Assembly (NCBI GenBank): GCA_035524275.1
Contig: DATKPC010000050.1
Location: 1 to 53,469, forward strand
Source: DATKPC01 sp035524275
Lineage (GTDB): Bacteria > Pseudomonadota > Gammaproteobacteria > Burkholderiales > Burkholderiaceae_F
Direction of reading: 5' to 3'
Length of the DNA: 53,469 nucleotides
Shown here in pieces: positions 8,483 through 16,638 of the stretch; the first letter of the stretch is position 1; each line of letters opens with the position of its first letter. The position numbers and the translations under genes are program-made. The notes below the pieces were generated by a model. It was not told the DNA's origin, searched no databases, and saw only the letters and a list, made by a program, of their open reading frames with translations.

Positions 8483-9157
8483 ATGCTGAACAATGCCCAG
8501 GAAGCGCGCCAGCGTGCGCTTCAAGGCGCGGCCGCGCTGCGACTCGTCAACGAACTCGTGCCGAACGCGCTGCTCGCCGCCAGCGGGCGCGGCGAAACCG
8601 TCGTTCGGGTCGATATCGATCCCATCGCCCTGAAACCGGTCGCGGGCCGCCTGGGACGCATCAACGACCGGGCCCTTTTCGAAGCGCTGGACGAAGCCGG
8701 CCATCCGACGATGGCGATCGCCTGCCGCAAGCTGATCGCGCTCGGCTTTTCGCTGTCGAGCGTGCTGATCGCGGATAGCCGCGGCGACGACGGCGCCGTC
8801 GTCGACCGGGTGCGAAGCCTGCATATCGATCACCTGATCCTCGACTACAGCACCGCGCAGTTCGCGCCCGCGCGCAGCGGCGATCCGCTGCTGCAGGGCG
8901 TGTCGCTGAAACACGCCGCCCACTGGCGCGCCGAAGCGCAGGCGCAGATCGCGCTGAAGCACATGGAAGCCGGCGCGCTGTCGCTTATCGACGTCGTGGC
9001 CAGCCGCGGCCAGATGTCCTGCCGCATCGCGTGGCGCGATCTCAGCAAGGCCGACCTGCAATCGGAGCAGTTCGAACGTCTCGCGGCCAAGCTGCGCGGC
9101 CGCGGCTTCCAGGTCGACCTCGTCGAGGCCGCGACGGCGTTTCGCGTCAGCTGGTAG
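8483..9157 (+). CDS. Hypothetical protein, 224 residues
   Basis: An intact frame with an ATG start and no family I recognise. The product is soluble, with no signal peptide or membrane segment. It has two alternating alpha/beta portions (around TVVRVDIDPIALKPV and SSVLIADSRGDDG) and a central LHIDHLILDYS. It lies 85 bases after the STAND regulator on the same strand and 92 bases before the aldehyde dehydrogenase, so it may be the distal gene of the regulator transcript. No function is proposed. Confidence 0.7.
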   Translation: MLNNAQEARQRALQGAAALRLVNELVPNALLAASGRGETVVRVDIDPIALKPVAGRLGRINDRALFEALDEAGHPTMAIACRKLIALGFSLSSVLIADSRGDDGAVVDRVRSLHIDHLILDYSTAQFAPARSGDPLLQGVSLKHAAHWRAEAQAQIALKHMEAGALSLIDVVASRGQMSCRIAWRDLSKADLQSEQFERLAAKLRGRGFQVDLVEAATAFRVSW

Positions 9158-9249
9158 TTGTCGCGGCGCTGCGCAGCGACGCCACCGCGGGCCGGTCCGC
9201 GGCACATGGATTTGTCACGAGGGCCGCAACCGATCCAGGGGGACTTTCG

Positions 9250-10686
9250 ATGAGCTATCCCGATACCCAACTCCTCATCGACGGGCATTGGCAGGACGCT
9301 GCCGATGGCCGGCGCATGGACGTCTTCAATCCCGCGACCGGCAAGGCGATCGGTCGCGTCGCGTGGGCCGGGAAGCCCGAGATGGATCGCGCGCTCGCCG
9401 CGGCGCAGAAAGGCTTCGAGGCCTGGCGCGAGACGACCGCCGTCGCGCGCAACGCGATCATGCGGCGAGCCGCCGCGTTGCTGCGCGAGCGCGCCGACGA
9501 GACCGCGCGCGCGATGACGCAGGAGCAAGGCAAGCCGCTTGCCGAATCCAGGCTGGAAACGTTGGCCGGCGCGGACATCATCGAATGGTTCGCCGACGAA
9601 GGGCTGCGCGTCTATGGTCGCATCGTCCCGGGACGGAATCTGGCGGTGCGGCAGATGGTCCTGCGCGATCCCGTCGGACCGGTCGCGGCGTTCACGCCGT
9701 GGAATTTTCCGATCAACCAGGCCGTGCGCAAGGTCTCGGCCGCACTGGCGACCGGCTGTTCGATCATCCTGAAGGGCCCGGAGGAGACGCCGGCGGCCCC
9801 CGCGGCGCTGATGAAGGCTTTCGCGGACGCCGGCATTCCGGCGGGCGTCATCGGCCTGCTTTACGGCACGCCGGCCGAAATGTCGTCCTACCTGATTCCG
9901 CATCCGGTGATCCGCAAGATCACGTTCACCGGATCGACGGTCGTCGGCAAGCAGCTCGCCTCGCTCGCCGGGCAACACATGAAGCGCGCGACCATGGAAC
10001 TCGGCGGCCATGCGCCGGTCATCGTCGCCGAGGACGCCGACATCGATCTCGCGATCAAGCTTTCCGGCGGCGCGAAGTTCCGCAATGCCGGACAGGTCTG
10101 CATATCACCGACGCGCTTTCTGGTGCACGAAAGCATCGCGAAGGACTTCGCGACCGCGCTCGCCCGCCACGCCGAAACCCTGAAGGTCGGCGACGGGCTC
10201 GAGGCCGGCGTTCAGATGGGGCCGCTCGCCAATCCGCGACGCCTGGCGGCGATCGCCGAATTCACGCGCGAGGCCGAGAGCGCGGGCGCCCGTGTCGCCG
10301 CCGGCGGCCGGCGGCTCGGCGAATCCGGAAATTTCTGGGCGCCGACGGTGCTCGTCGACGTGCCCTTGACGGCGCGCGTCTTCAACGAGGAGCCCTTCGG
10401 GCCGGTGGCCGCCATTCGCAGCTTCCAGCGCATCGAGGACGCGATAGCGGAAGCCAATCGGCTCCCCTACGGACTCGCCGGCTACGCCTTCACGAGCTCG
10501 CTCAAGAACGCGCACCTGCTCGCGCAGCGCCTCGAGGTCGGGATGCTCTGGGTCAACCAGGCGGCTGCACCCTGGCCCGAGATGCCCTTCGGCGGCATGA
10601 AGGAGTCGGGCTACGGGTCCGAAGGCGGACCGGAGGCGCTGGAACCGTATCTCACGACACGCTCGATATCCGTGATGAACGTCTGA
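9250..10686 (+). CDS. NAD(P)-dependent aldehyde dehydrogenase (succinate-semialdehyde/lactaldehyde dehydrogenase-like)
   Basis: A 478-residue ALDH-superfamily enzyme. Motifs in order: FTPWNFPINQ (cofactor binding), KGPEETPAAP, FTGSTVVGKQL (Rossmann glycine), MELGGHAPVIV (catalytic Glu), FRNAGQVCISP (catalytic Cys), NEEPFGPVAA and PFGGMKESGYG. It falls in the GabD/AldA/ketoglutarate-semialdehyde group and oxidises an aldehyde to the acid. It converges on the rhamnose transporter genes, and rhamnose breakdown yields L-lactaldehyde. Acting as lactaldehyde dehydrogenase is therefore a reasonable inference, but sequence alone does not separate this from succinate semialdehyde activity. Confidence 0.88.
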   Translation: MSYPDTQLLIDGHWQDAADGRRMDVFNPATGKAIGRVAWAGKPEMDRALAAAQKGFEAWRETTAVARNAIMRRAAALLRERADETARAMTQEQGKPLAESRLETLAGADIIEWFADEGLRVYGRIVPGRNLAVRQMVLRDPVGPVAAFTPWNFPINQAVRKVSAALATGCSIILKGPEETPAAPAALMKAFADAGIPAGVIGLLYGTPAEMSSYLIPHPVIRKITFTGSTVVGKQLASLAGQHMKRATMELGGHAPVIVAEDADIDLAIKLSGGAKFRNAGQVCISPTRFLVHESIAKDFATALARHAETLKVGDGLEAGVQMGPLANPRRLAAIAEFTREAESAGARVAAGGRRLGESGNFWAPTVLVDVPLTARVFNEEPFGPVAAIRSFQRIEDAIAEANRLPYGLAGYAFTSSLKNAHLLAQRLEVGMLWVNQAAAPWPEMPFGGMKESGYGSEGGPEALEPYLTTRSISVMNV

Positions 10687-10699
10687 AAGGGCCGCCGCC

Positions 10700-10897
10700 A
10701 TGCCGCCGACCTCCGACGTGACCATCAACGGGGTCAAGGTCGACACGGCGCGATTTCCGACGCCGGAGGCCGCGGCCGCCTATGAACTTCCGAGAGCGGC
10801 TATTGGGTTCGGCGGCGTCCATGCGTCTTCTCGGCGCGAGGCCGGCCTGGCATCCGGCGCCTTTCGCGCGCATGGGAGGAGGTGCGGGCTCATGTAA
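10700..10897 (+). CDS. Possible small ORF after the aldehyde dehydrogenase
   Basis: A 65-codon frame opens 13 bases after the dehydrogenase stop, with AAAGGG upstream. The first 35 residues (with TINGVKVDTARFPTPEA) look protein-like; the rest is arginine-rich and reads like shadow sequence. It could be a truncated remnant of a larger gene. No family is recognised. The rest of the roughly 250-base gap to the transporter gene shows nothing else. Confidence 0.25.
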   Translation: MPPTSDVTINGVKVDTARFPTPEAAAAYELPRAAIGFGGVHASSRREAGLASGAFRAHGRRCGLM

Positions 10898-10939
10898 CCC
10901 AAGGCGTCGCGGCGCGATACGTGGCCGCGAGCCGGCGAT

Positions 10940-11935
10940 TCACCTGCGTGCCGGTCGTCCGATCCTCAAGCTCGCGGGCACCGCGATGGTCACGAGAAGC
11001 AGCGCGCCGATGACGATGGTCATCAGGATGCCGGGGACGTTCGCGAGGCCCAGCGCATAGGTGATCATGCCCAGCGTCAGGACGGCGAGGAACACGCCGC
11101 CGATCGTCCCCGCGCCGCCGGCGATGCTGACACCGCCGAGTATGACCATCGTGATGGCCTCCAGCTCCCAGCCCAGCGCGATGTTCGGGCGCGTACTGCC
11201 GATGCGCCCGGTCAGCAGCACGCCGGCCAGACCGGCCATGGTCCCCGCGAGAATGAACAGCCCCAGCCGATAGGCATCCACGTCGACGCCGGAAAATCGC
11301 GCCGCCAGCGGATTGGATCCGATCGCGTAGACGCGCCGGCCGATCGTCGTCGCGTGCAGCACGAGGGCAAACAACGCGACGAAGGCCAGCATGACGAGGA
11401 ACTCCCGCGGCACGAAGCCGAAGGCGTAGCCCTGCCCCCAGTCGCCGAAGGATTCCGGGTAGTGGGAATACGCCTGGTCGCCCAGCACGACCAGCGCGAT
11501 GCCGCGATACAGCGACATCGTCCCGATGGTCACGACGATCGAGGGGATGCCGAAGCGGGTGACGAGGAATCCGTTGAGCGCTCCGCAGCAGGCGCCCGTG
11601 CCGATGCCGATGCAGGCCAGACCCGCCGCGGGCACGCCGAGCGTGTTGGCGTAGCCCATCGCGACGGATGCCAGCGCGAGAATGGCCGCGACCGAGATGT
11701 CGATCTCGCGCACGATGATCAGCAGCGCCATCGCCAGCGCGATCAGGGCCTTTTCGCTGAAATTGAAGGTGCTGTCGGCAAGATTGTTGATGTCGAGGAA
11801 CTGCGGCAGGGCCGCGCCGCCCGCAGCGACGACCGCCGCCAGGACGACGACCAGCAGCGTCTCCCAGCGACCCAGGACGCGACCCCAGCGCAGGGCGCGG
11901 CCGTCGGCGATCGCTGGTCCGGCCGGCGCGCTCAT
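10940..11935 (-). CDS. rhaQ: Rhamnose ABC transporter permease (RhaQ-like)
   Basis: A 331-residue inner-membrane permease of the branched-chain/ribose type (RbsC-like), with about eight to ten hydrophobic segments. It has the family signature EAITMVILGGVSIAGGAGTIGG near the C-terminus and IIVREIDISVAAI in the middle. The ATG at 11935 overlaps the stop of the upstream permease by four bases (ATGA), indicating translational coupling. It is the last gene of the binding protein-ATPase-permease-permease operon. The paired permease arrangement and the neighbouring kinase and isomerase support rhamnose as the substrate. The symbol follows the rhizobial naming. Confidence 0.85.
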   Translation of the reverse strand: MSAPAGPAIADGRALRWGRVLGRWETLLVVVLAAVVAAGGAALPQFLDINNLADSTFNFSEKALIALAMALLIIVREIDISVAAILALASVAMGYANTLGVPAAGLACIGIGTGACCGALNGFLVTRFGIPSIVVTIGTMSLYRGIALVVLGDQAYSHYPESFGDWGQGYAFGFVPREFLVMLAFVALFALVLHATTIGRRVYAIGSNPLAARFSGVDVDAYRLGLFILAGTMAGLAGVLLTGRIGSTRPNIALGWELEAITMVILGGVSIAGGAGTIGGVFLAVLTLGMITYALGLANVPGILMTIVIGALLLVTIAVPASLRIGRPARR

Positions 11936-12954
11936 GGCTCGACCGTCGCTTCCGCGCCCGCGGCAGCGGGCCGTGATTCCGATGCCGCGTGCGCATCGAG
12001 GATGCGGCGGCCCGGCTGCGGGCCTTCGCGGGCATTGAGCACGACCGCCACGAGGATGATGGCGCCCGTGATGGCGCTTTCCCAGAACGGCGAGATCTGC
12101 AGCAGCGGCAGCGCATTGTTGATCACGCCGAGGAACAGGGCGCCCAGCACCGCGCCCGCGACCGTGCCGACGCCGCCGGCGATGCTTACCCCGCCGATCA
12201 CGCACGCCGCGATGACGCTCAATTCGAAGCCGTTGGCGATCTCGGTGAACGCCACGGCATAGCGCGCGACCCAGAGGTATCCGCACAGCCCCGCCACGAG
12301 TCCGCTGATCGCATACACGGCGAACAGCCGCCGCGCGATCGGGATGCCGACGTAGCGGGCCGACACCGGATGGTTGCCGATGGCATACAGCTCGCGGCCG
12401 AATCGCGTGTAGACGGTGAGGTAGGCAGCCAGAAGCGTCGCGCCGACGGCCAGCCACACGAGATGCGGCAGCCCCAGCAGCCGCTGCAGCGGGAAGTCGA
12501 TGAAGGCCGGGCTCATCTGGTGCGAGGAGACCCACGCGCCGCCCGACATGACGAAAATCGAGCCGCGAAAGACGCTCATCGCGCCGAGCGTGACGACGAT
12601 GGGAGGAAGCCGCAGGAAGCCGATCAGCAGGCCGTTGATCGAGCCCAGGACGAGGCCGAAGAACATGGCGCAGGGCACCAGCAGCGCCAGCGGCACGCCG
12701 GGATGGAACTGGCCGATCCGCGCCACCAGCATGCCGCACAGCGCGAGGTTCGCCGCGACCGAGAGGTCGACGCCGCGGGTGAGGATCACCAGCATCTGCG
12801 CCAGCACCATCATCACGAGTATCGCCGTGTCCGTGAACAGGCTGTCCAGGCCCCTGGCGCTCAGGAAAACCGGCGCCCGAAACCCGACGGCGCAGGCCAG
12901 TGCGACGACGATCAGGCCGAGCTGCACCTCGCGCCGCCTGAGCATGCTCAGCAT
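11932..12954 (-). CDS. rhaP: Rhamnose ABC transporter permease (RhaP-like)
   Basis: A 340-residue membrane permease paralogous to its downstream neighbour. Features: VILTRGVDLSVAANLAL, LPPIVVTLGAMSVFRG and SVIAACVIGGVSIAGGVG, all typical of ribose/rhamnose-type permeases. The ATG at 12954 overlaps the end of the ATPase gene by seven bases. Another ATG lies three codons further in. The two permeases would form the membrane channel as a heterodimer. The C-terminal tail of about 30 residues is cytoplasmic and rich in Ala/Pro. Confidence 0.87.
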   Translation of the reverse strand: MLSMLRRREVQLGLIVVALACAVGFRAPVFLSARGLDSLFTDTAILVMMVLAQMLVILTRGVDLSVAANLALCGMLVARIGQFHPGVPLALLVPCAMFFGLVLGSINGLLIGFLRLPPIVVTLGAMSVFRGSIFVMSGGAWVSSHQMSPAFIDFPLQRLLGLPHLVWLAVGATLLAAYLTVYTRFGRELYAIGNHPVSARYVGIPIARRLFAVYAISGLVAGLCGYLWVARYAVAFTEIANGFELSVIAACVIGGVSIAGGVGTVAGAVLGALFLGVINNALPLLQISPFWESAITGAIILVAVVLNAREGPQPGRRILDAHAASESRPAAAGAEATVEP

Positions 12955-14444
12955 GCCGCGGCTCCCATCGCGGCGGCGGCGACGGATTCGCTGCTGGCCT
13001 CGGCCGCCGCGAACTCGCGCCGGATCCGCCCGCGGTGCATGACGACGATGCGGTCCGCGAGCCCGAGCACCTCGGGCAGTTCCGAAGACACCATGATCAC
13101 CGCGAGGCCCTGCGCGACGAGTTCGCCGAGAAACTCGTGCACCGCCGCCTTGGAGCCGACATCGATGCCCTTGGTCGGTTCGTCGACGATGATGACCTTG
13201 GGTTTCGTGGCGAGCCATTTCGCCAGGACGACCTTCTGCTGGTTGCCTCCGGACAGCTCCTCCACCGCCTGGTCGAAATCCGCCGCCTTCAGGCGCAGGC
13301 GTTCGCAGTAGCTGCGCGCGATCTGCAGTTCCCGGCGGCGCTTGCCGAGCAGGAACAGGCCGAAGCGGCGCAGTTGCGGCAGCGTGACATTCTCGCGGAT
13401 CGTCATGCCGAGGTGCGCGCCCTCGTGCTGGCGGTCCTCCGGGACGTAGGCGATGCCGCTGCGGATCGCATCCTGAGGCGAGCGGATGGTCAGGGCGCTG
13501 CCGTCGATGCGGATCTCGCCGCGGCTGACCGCCGACAGGCCGAACAGCGCCTGCATGACCTCCGAACGGCCGGCGCCGATGAGGCCGTAGAAGCCCAGGA
13601 TCTCCCCGCGCCGGACCTGGAAGGAGATGCCGTCGAATTCCGTCGGATGCGACAGGTCGCGCACCTCGAGCACCGCCTGCCCGATCGCCGCCGCGCGCTT
13701 CGGATAGATCTGGTCGACCTCGCGCCCGACCATCATCGAGATCAGCGCCTGCGGCGTCGTGTCTTCCACCCGTCCCTCGCCGACGAAGTTGCCGTCGCGC
13801 ATGACCGTGTAGCGGTCGGCGATGGCGAAGATCTCGTCGAACTTGTGCGAGATGAAGATCACCGCCGTTCCGCGCGCCTTCAGTCGCCCGACGATGCGGT
13901 AGAGCTCGTCGATCTCCCGCCGCGACAGCGCCGCGCTGGGTTCGTCCATGATGACGACCTTGGACTGCTGCGACAGGGCGCGCGCGATCTCGACGAAATG
14001 CCGCTGCGCGATGCTGAGGTCCTTCACGCGTGCCGCCGGCGAAAGGTCGATCTCGAGCTGCTCGAACAGCGCGGCGGCGCGGTTTTCCATGCCCGGCCAG
14101 TCGATGCGCGGCCAGCCGCGCGCCATCGGATGGTGGCCCATGAAGATGTTCTCGGCGACCGAGAGCTGGTCGAACATCACGGTTTCCTGGTGCACCGCGG
14201 TGATCCCGGCGCGCGCCGCCGCCAGCGGCGTGTCGAATCGCAGCGGCCGCCCGTCGATGGCGATCTCGCCGGCATCCGGCGCGAAGATGCCGGTGAGGAT
14301 CTTCACCATCGTCGACTTGCCGGCGCCGTTCTCGCCGATCAGGGCCAGGACTTCGCCGGCATGCGCCGTCAGGTGCATCTCGTGCAGTGCGCGCACGCCG
14401 CCGAAGCGCTTGCTGACGCCTTGCGCGGTGAGGATCGGGGCCAC
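12948..14444 (-). CDS. rhaT: Rhamnose ABC transporter ATP-binding protein (RhaT-type)
   Basis: A 498-residue double-domain sugar ABC ATPase (RbsA/MglA class). The first domain has Walker A GENGAGKST at residues 37-45, Walker B KVVIMDEPSAALS and a degenerate signature (LSIAQRH). The second has the weakened Walker A usual for this class (GLIGAGRSE), a full signature LSGGNQQKVVLAKWL and VIIVDEPTKGID. It energises sugar import at the cytoplasmic face. It begins 26 bases after the binding-protein gene in the same operon. The name follows the rhizobial transporter and must not be confused with the enterobacterial RhaT permease. Confidence 0.88.
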   Translation of the reverse strand: MAPILTAQGVSKRFGGVRALHEMHLTAHAGEVLALIGENGAGKSTMVKILTGIFAPDAGEIAIDGRPLRFDTPLAAARAGITAVHQETVMFDQLSVAENIFMGHHPMARGWPRIDWPGMENRAAALFEQLEIDLSPAARVKDLSIAQRHFVEIARALSQQSKVVIMDEPSAALSRREIDELYRIVGRLKARGTAVIFISHKFDEIFAIADRYTVMRDGNFVGEGRVEDTTPQALISMMVGREVDQIYPKRAAAIGQAVLEVRDLSHPTEFDGISFQVRRGEILGFYGLIGAGRSEVMQALFGLSAVSRGEIRIDGSALTIRSPQDAIRSGIAYVPEDRQHEGAHLGMTIRENVTLPQLRRFGLFLLGKRRRELQIARSYCERLRLKAADFDQAVEELSGGNQQKVVLAKWLATKPKVIIVDEPTKGIDVGSKAAVHEFLGELVAQGLAVIMVSSELPEVLGLADRIVVMHRGRIRREFAAAEASSESVAAAAMGAAAC

Positions 14445-14470
14445 GGCGGCGCTTTCGGGGTTCGCGGACG

Positions 14471-15475
14471 TCAGAAGATCTTGGCGAACTTGTCGATGTT
14501 GCCGGCGTTGTAGGTGAACGGCGGCGCCATCGCCGCCTCGCCGTTGGCTTCGACGGTGATCTTGCCCATCCGGCCGGCCGGGATCTGCTCGCCTTCCTTC
14601 CCGGTGACCTTGCCCTGCACTGCGGCGTGCGCGAGCTGGACCGCCGAATAGCCGAGGTCGATCGGATTCCAGATGGCGAAGCTCTTGACCGCGCCCGCCT
14701 TGACGTGGCCGGCCATCTCCGAAGGCAGGCCCAGCCCGGAGACGAACACCTTGCCCACCAGCTTCTCGTCCTCGACCGCCTTCGCGGACGCGACGATGCC
14801 CACCGTCGTGGGCGCGACGATCACTTTCAGGTTCGGATGGCCGCGCAGCAGCCCGATCGCCTCGCGGTAGCTCTTGTCGGACTGGTCGTCGCCGTAGACG
14901 ACGCCGACCAGCTTGAGCTTGGAGAACTCCGGCTTCTGCAGCGCCTTCTTGAGCTCGCCGATCCAGATGTTCTGGTTGGTCGCCTGGGCCGTGGCCGACA
15001 GGACCGCGATTTCGCCGCCGCCGGGCGTGGCCTCGAGCGCCATCTCGGCGAGCTTGTTGCCGATGAGCGCGTTGTTCGACGGGTTCAGCTGCATGATGCG
15101 CCCTTCGGGCGCGATGCCGCTGTCGAAGGACAGCACCTTGATGCCGCGCTGCGCGGCGCGCTTGCAGATCGGCACCAGCGCATCCTTGTCGTTGGCCGAG
15201 ATGACGAGCGCATCGACCTTCTGGCTCACCAGCGAATTGATCACTTCGATCTGCGCCTCAGCGGTCGGCGCCGTCGGGCCGGTGTAGATCAGGTCGACGT
15301 CGCCGAGCTCCTTCGCCGCCTCGTTGCCGCCCTCGTGGGCCGCGTCGAAGAAGCCGTTGCCCAGGCTCTTCACGACCATTGCGATCTTGATCTTGTCGGC
15401 CGCGAGGGCGCTCGTGCCGCCCATCGCGAAGGCCATTGCGGCGGCGAGCGCCGCGACGGTTCGCATCAGTCTCAT
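14471..15475 (-). CDS. rhaS: Periplasmic rhamnose-binding protein (RhaS of the ABC transporter)
   Basis: A 334-residue periplasmic binding protein with an obvious signal peptide (MRLMRTVAALAAAMAFA, cleavage near ALAADK). It shows the ribose-binding-protein pattern: KIAMVVKSLGNGFFDAAHEG, VDALVISANDKDAL, VLSFDSGI and VFVSGLGLPSEM. A GAGGAGA ribosome binding site stands before the ATG. As first gene of the transporter operon it would normally be the most highly expressed. It is divergent from the LysR gene. Rhamnose specificity comes from locus context rather than from visible binding residues. Confidence 0.87.
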   Translation of the reverse strand: MRLMRTVAALAAAMAFAMGGTSALAADKIKIAMVVKSLGNGFFDAAHEGGNEAAKELGDVDLIYTGPTAPTAEAQIEVINSLVSQKVDALVISANDKDALVPICKRAAQRGIKVLSFDSGIAPEGRIMQLNPSNNALIGNKLAEMALEATPGGGEIAVLSATAQATNQNIWIGELKKALQKPEFSKLKLVGVVYGDDQSDKSYREAIGLLRGHPNLKVIVAPTTVGIVASAKAVEDEKLVGKVFVSGLGLPSEMAGHVKAGAVKSFAIWNPIDLGYSAVQLAHAAVQGKVTGKEGEQIPAGRMGKITVEANGEAAMAPPFTYNAGNIDKFAKIF

Positions 15476-15497
15476 TGTTGTCTCCTCAGGGGGTTAT

Positions 15498-15546
15498 GGC
15501 TCATCGAGCCGGCTCAATCAGCGGTCGCGCAGCCGGCAGGCTGCGC
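15498..15546. promoter_or_regulatory. Palindromes in the rhaS/lysR divergent intergenic region
   Basis: Two clear inverted repeats lie in the 142-base gap. GAGCCGGCTC (15506-15515) is a perfect palindrome overlapping GGCTC-ATC-GAGCC (15498-15510). GCGCAGCC-GGCA-GGCTGCGC (15527-15546) has perfect eight-base arms. LysR-type regulators usually bind such dyads between their own gene and a divergent target, so these are the best operator candidates for the transporter operon. Core promoter elements are not obvious. Confidence 0.45.
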
Positions 15547-15617
15547 CCCACCGCATCGGGGTAGCGGAATTCTGGGAGAATCGCTCCTGGCGAGGGAAAA
15601 CCGGGAGCTGCTGCGCG

Positions 15618-16550
15618 ATGATCCGCGACGTGACGCTGCGCAGCCTGCGGATCTTCGAGGCCATCGCGTCGTCGAGCAGCTTCTCGCGCGGCGCCGACCT
15701 CATGGGCTTGACGCAATCTGCTGCATCGCAGCAGATCCGCACCCTCGAAGAGGAAGTGGGCGCAAGGCTGTTCGACACGCAGGCCCGTCCGATCCAGCTC
15801 ACCGATGCGGGCCGTGAACTGCTGCGCCATGCGCGAATCATCCTGGCGCAGCTGAACATCGCCGCCGACGCGCTGGCCTCGCTCGAAGGCGAGTTCCGCG
15901 GCCAGTTGCACATCGGCGCGGTCTCCCCGGCGCACTATTTCGCGCCGCGCCTCATGACGGCCTTCCGCGCGCGGCATCCGCAGGTCCGCATCAAGCTCAC
16001 CGTCGATAAGCGCGAAATGCTGCTCGCCGCGCTGACCGATCACCAGGTCGACCTCGTGCTGTCCGGACATCCGCCGGGCCAGACGGCGTTCGAAGTCGAG
16101 CCCTTCGCCCGCCACCCGCATTGCCTGGTCGCGGCGAGGGACCACCCGCTGGCCGGGCGGCGCCAGCTGACCTGGGAGGCGTTGCGTCCGGAATCGTTCA
16201 TCTTCCGCGAGCAAGGATCGGCCACGCGACAATTCCTGGAGCACCTGCTCGAGGTGGAAGGTCTCCAGGTGAACGCCGACATCGAGCTGCAGGGCAATGA
16301 AACCGTCAAGCAGGCCGTCATGGCGAACATGGGCATCAGCTTCCTCTCCGCGCACGTCTTCCAGATCGAGCTGCTGGCGTCGCGCATGGTGATCCTCGAC
16401 GTCGCGGGCATGCCGAAATGGCTCGACTGGTGCCTCGTTGGCCGCCGCGAACGCGCCGTTCCGGCGATACGGCAGGCGTTCCGCGAATTCGTCCTCGCCG
16501 TGGGCGCCGAACAGGCAGCCTGCGTGTACAGCGCAGATCCGCTGACTTGA
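15618..16550 (+). CDS. LysR-type transcriptional regulator in the rhamnose locus
   Basis: A 310-residue LysR protein. The N-terminal winged helix-turn-helix covers about residues 5-65 (LRSLRIFEAIASSSSFSRGADLMGLTQSAASQQIRTLEEE), and a CbbR/RbcR-like substrate-binding domain follows (GQLHIGAVSPAHYFAP, QGNETVKQAVMANMGISFLS). A GGGAG precedes the ATG. It is placed between the two arms of the rhamnose locus, divergent from the transporter and convergent with the kinase, and so is the likely local regulator. Known rhamnose loci use DeoR-type (rhizobia) or AraC-type (enterics) regulators, so this is a different solution. Confidence 0.88.
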   Translation: MIRDVTLRSLRIFEAIASSSSFSRGADLMGLTQSAASQQIRTLEEEVGARLFDTQARPIQLTDAGRELLRHARIILAQLNIAADALASLEGEFRGQLHIGAVSPAHYFAPRLMTAFRARHPQVRIKLTVDKREMLLAALTDHQVDLVLSGHPPGQTAFEVEPFARHPHCLVAARDHPLAGRRQLTWEALRPESFIFREQGSATRQFLEHLLEVEGLQVNADIELQGNETVKQAVMANMGISFLSAHVFQIELLASRMVILDVAGMPKWLDWCLVGRRERAVPAIRQAFREFVLAVGAEQAACVYSADPLT

Positions 16551-16568
16551 GAGCACGCCCCGGCGCGA

Positions 16569-16600
16569 GCTCCCTTCTCCCGCAAGCGGGAGGGGGGAGC
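16569..16600. repeat. 32-base hairpin between convergent lysR and rhaK (REP-like or terminator stem)
   Basis: GCTCCC and GGGAGC form the outer arms and CTCCCGC-AA-GCGGGAG the inner stem; the only unpaired-by-Watson-Crick positions are two T/G pairs. It sits 18 bases after lysR and 38 bases before the end of the kinase, where a bidirectional terminator would be expected, but no T-run follows. Sequences built on CTCCCGC/GCGGGAG are common dispersed repeats in high-GC proteobacteria, and a looser relative is seen near 30.3 kb. Confidence 0.5.
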
Positions 16601-16638
16601 CATTCATCGTGTCTCCAAGGTGACGCGCCTCGAGCGAC

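Noticed and set aside
5293..8493. Very long minus-strand open frame (over 1000 codons) opposite the STAND gene
   Set aside because: Shadow of a GC-rich gene on the other strand: Arg/Ala/Gly-rich with no domain, while the plus strand has intact cyclase and ATPase motifs.
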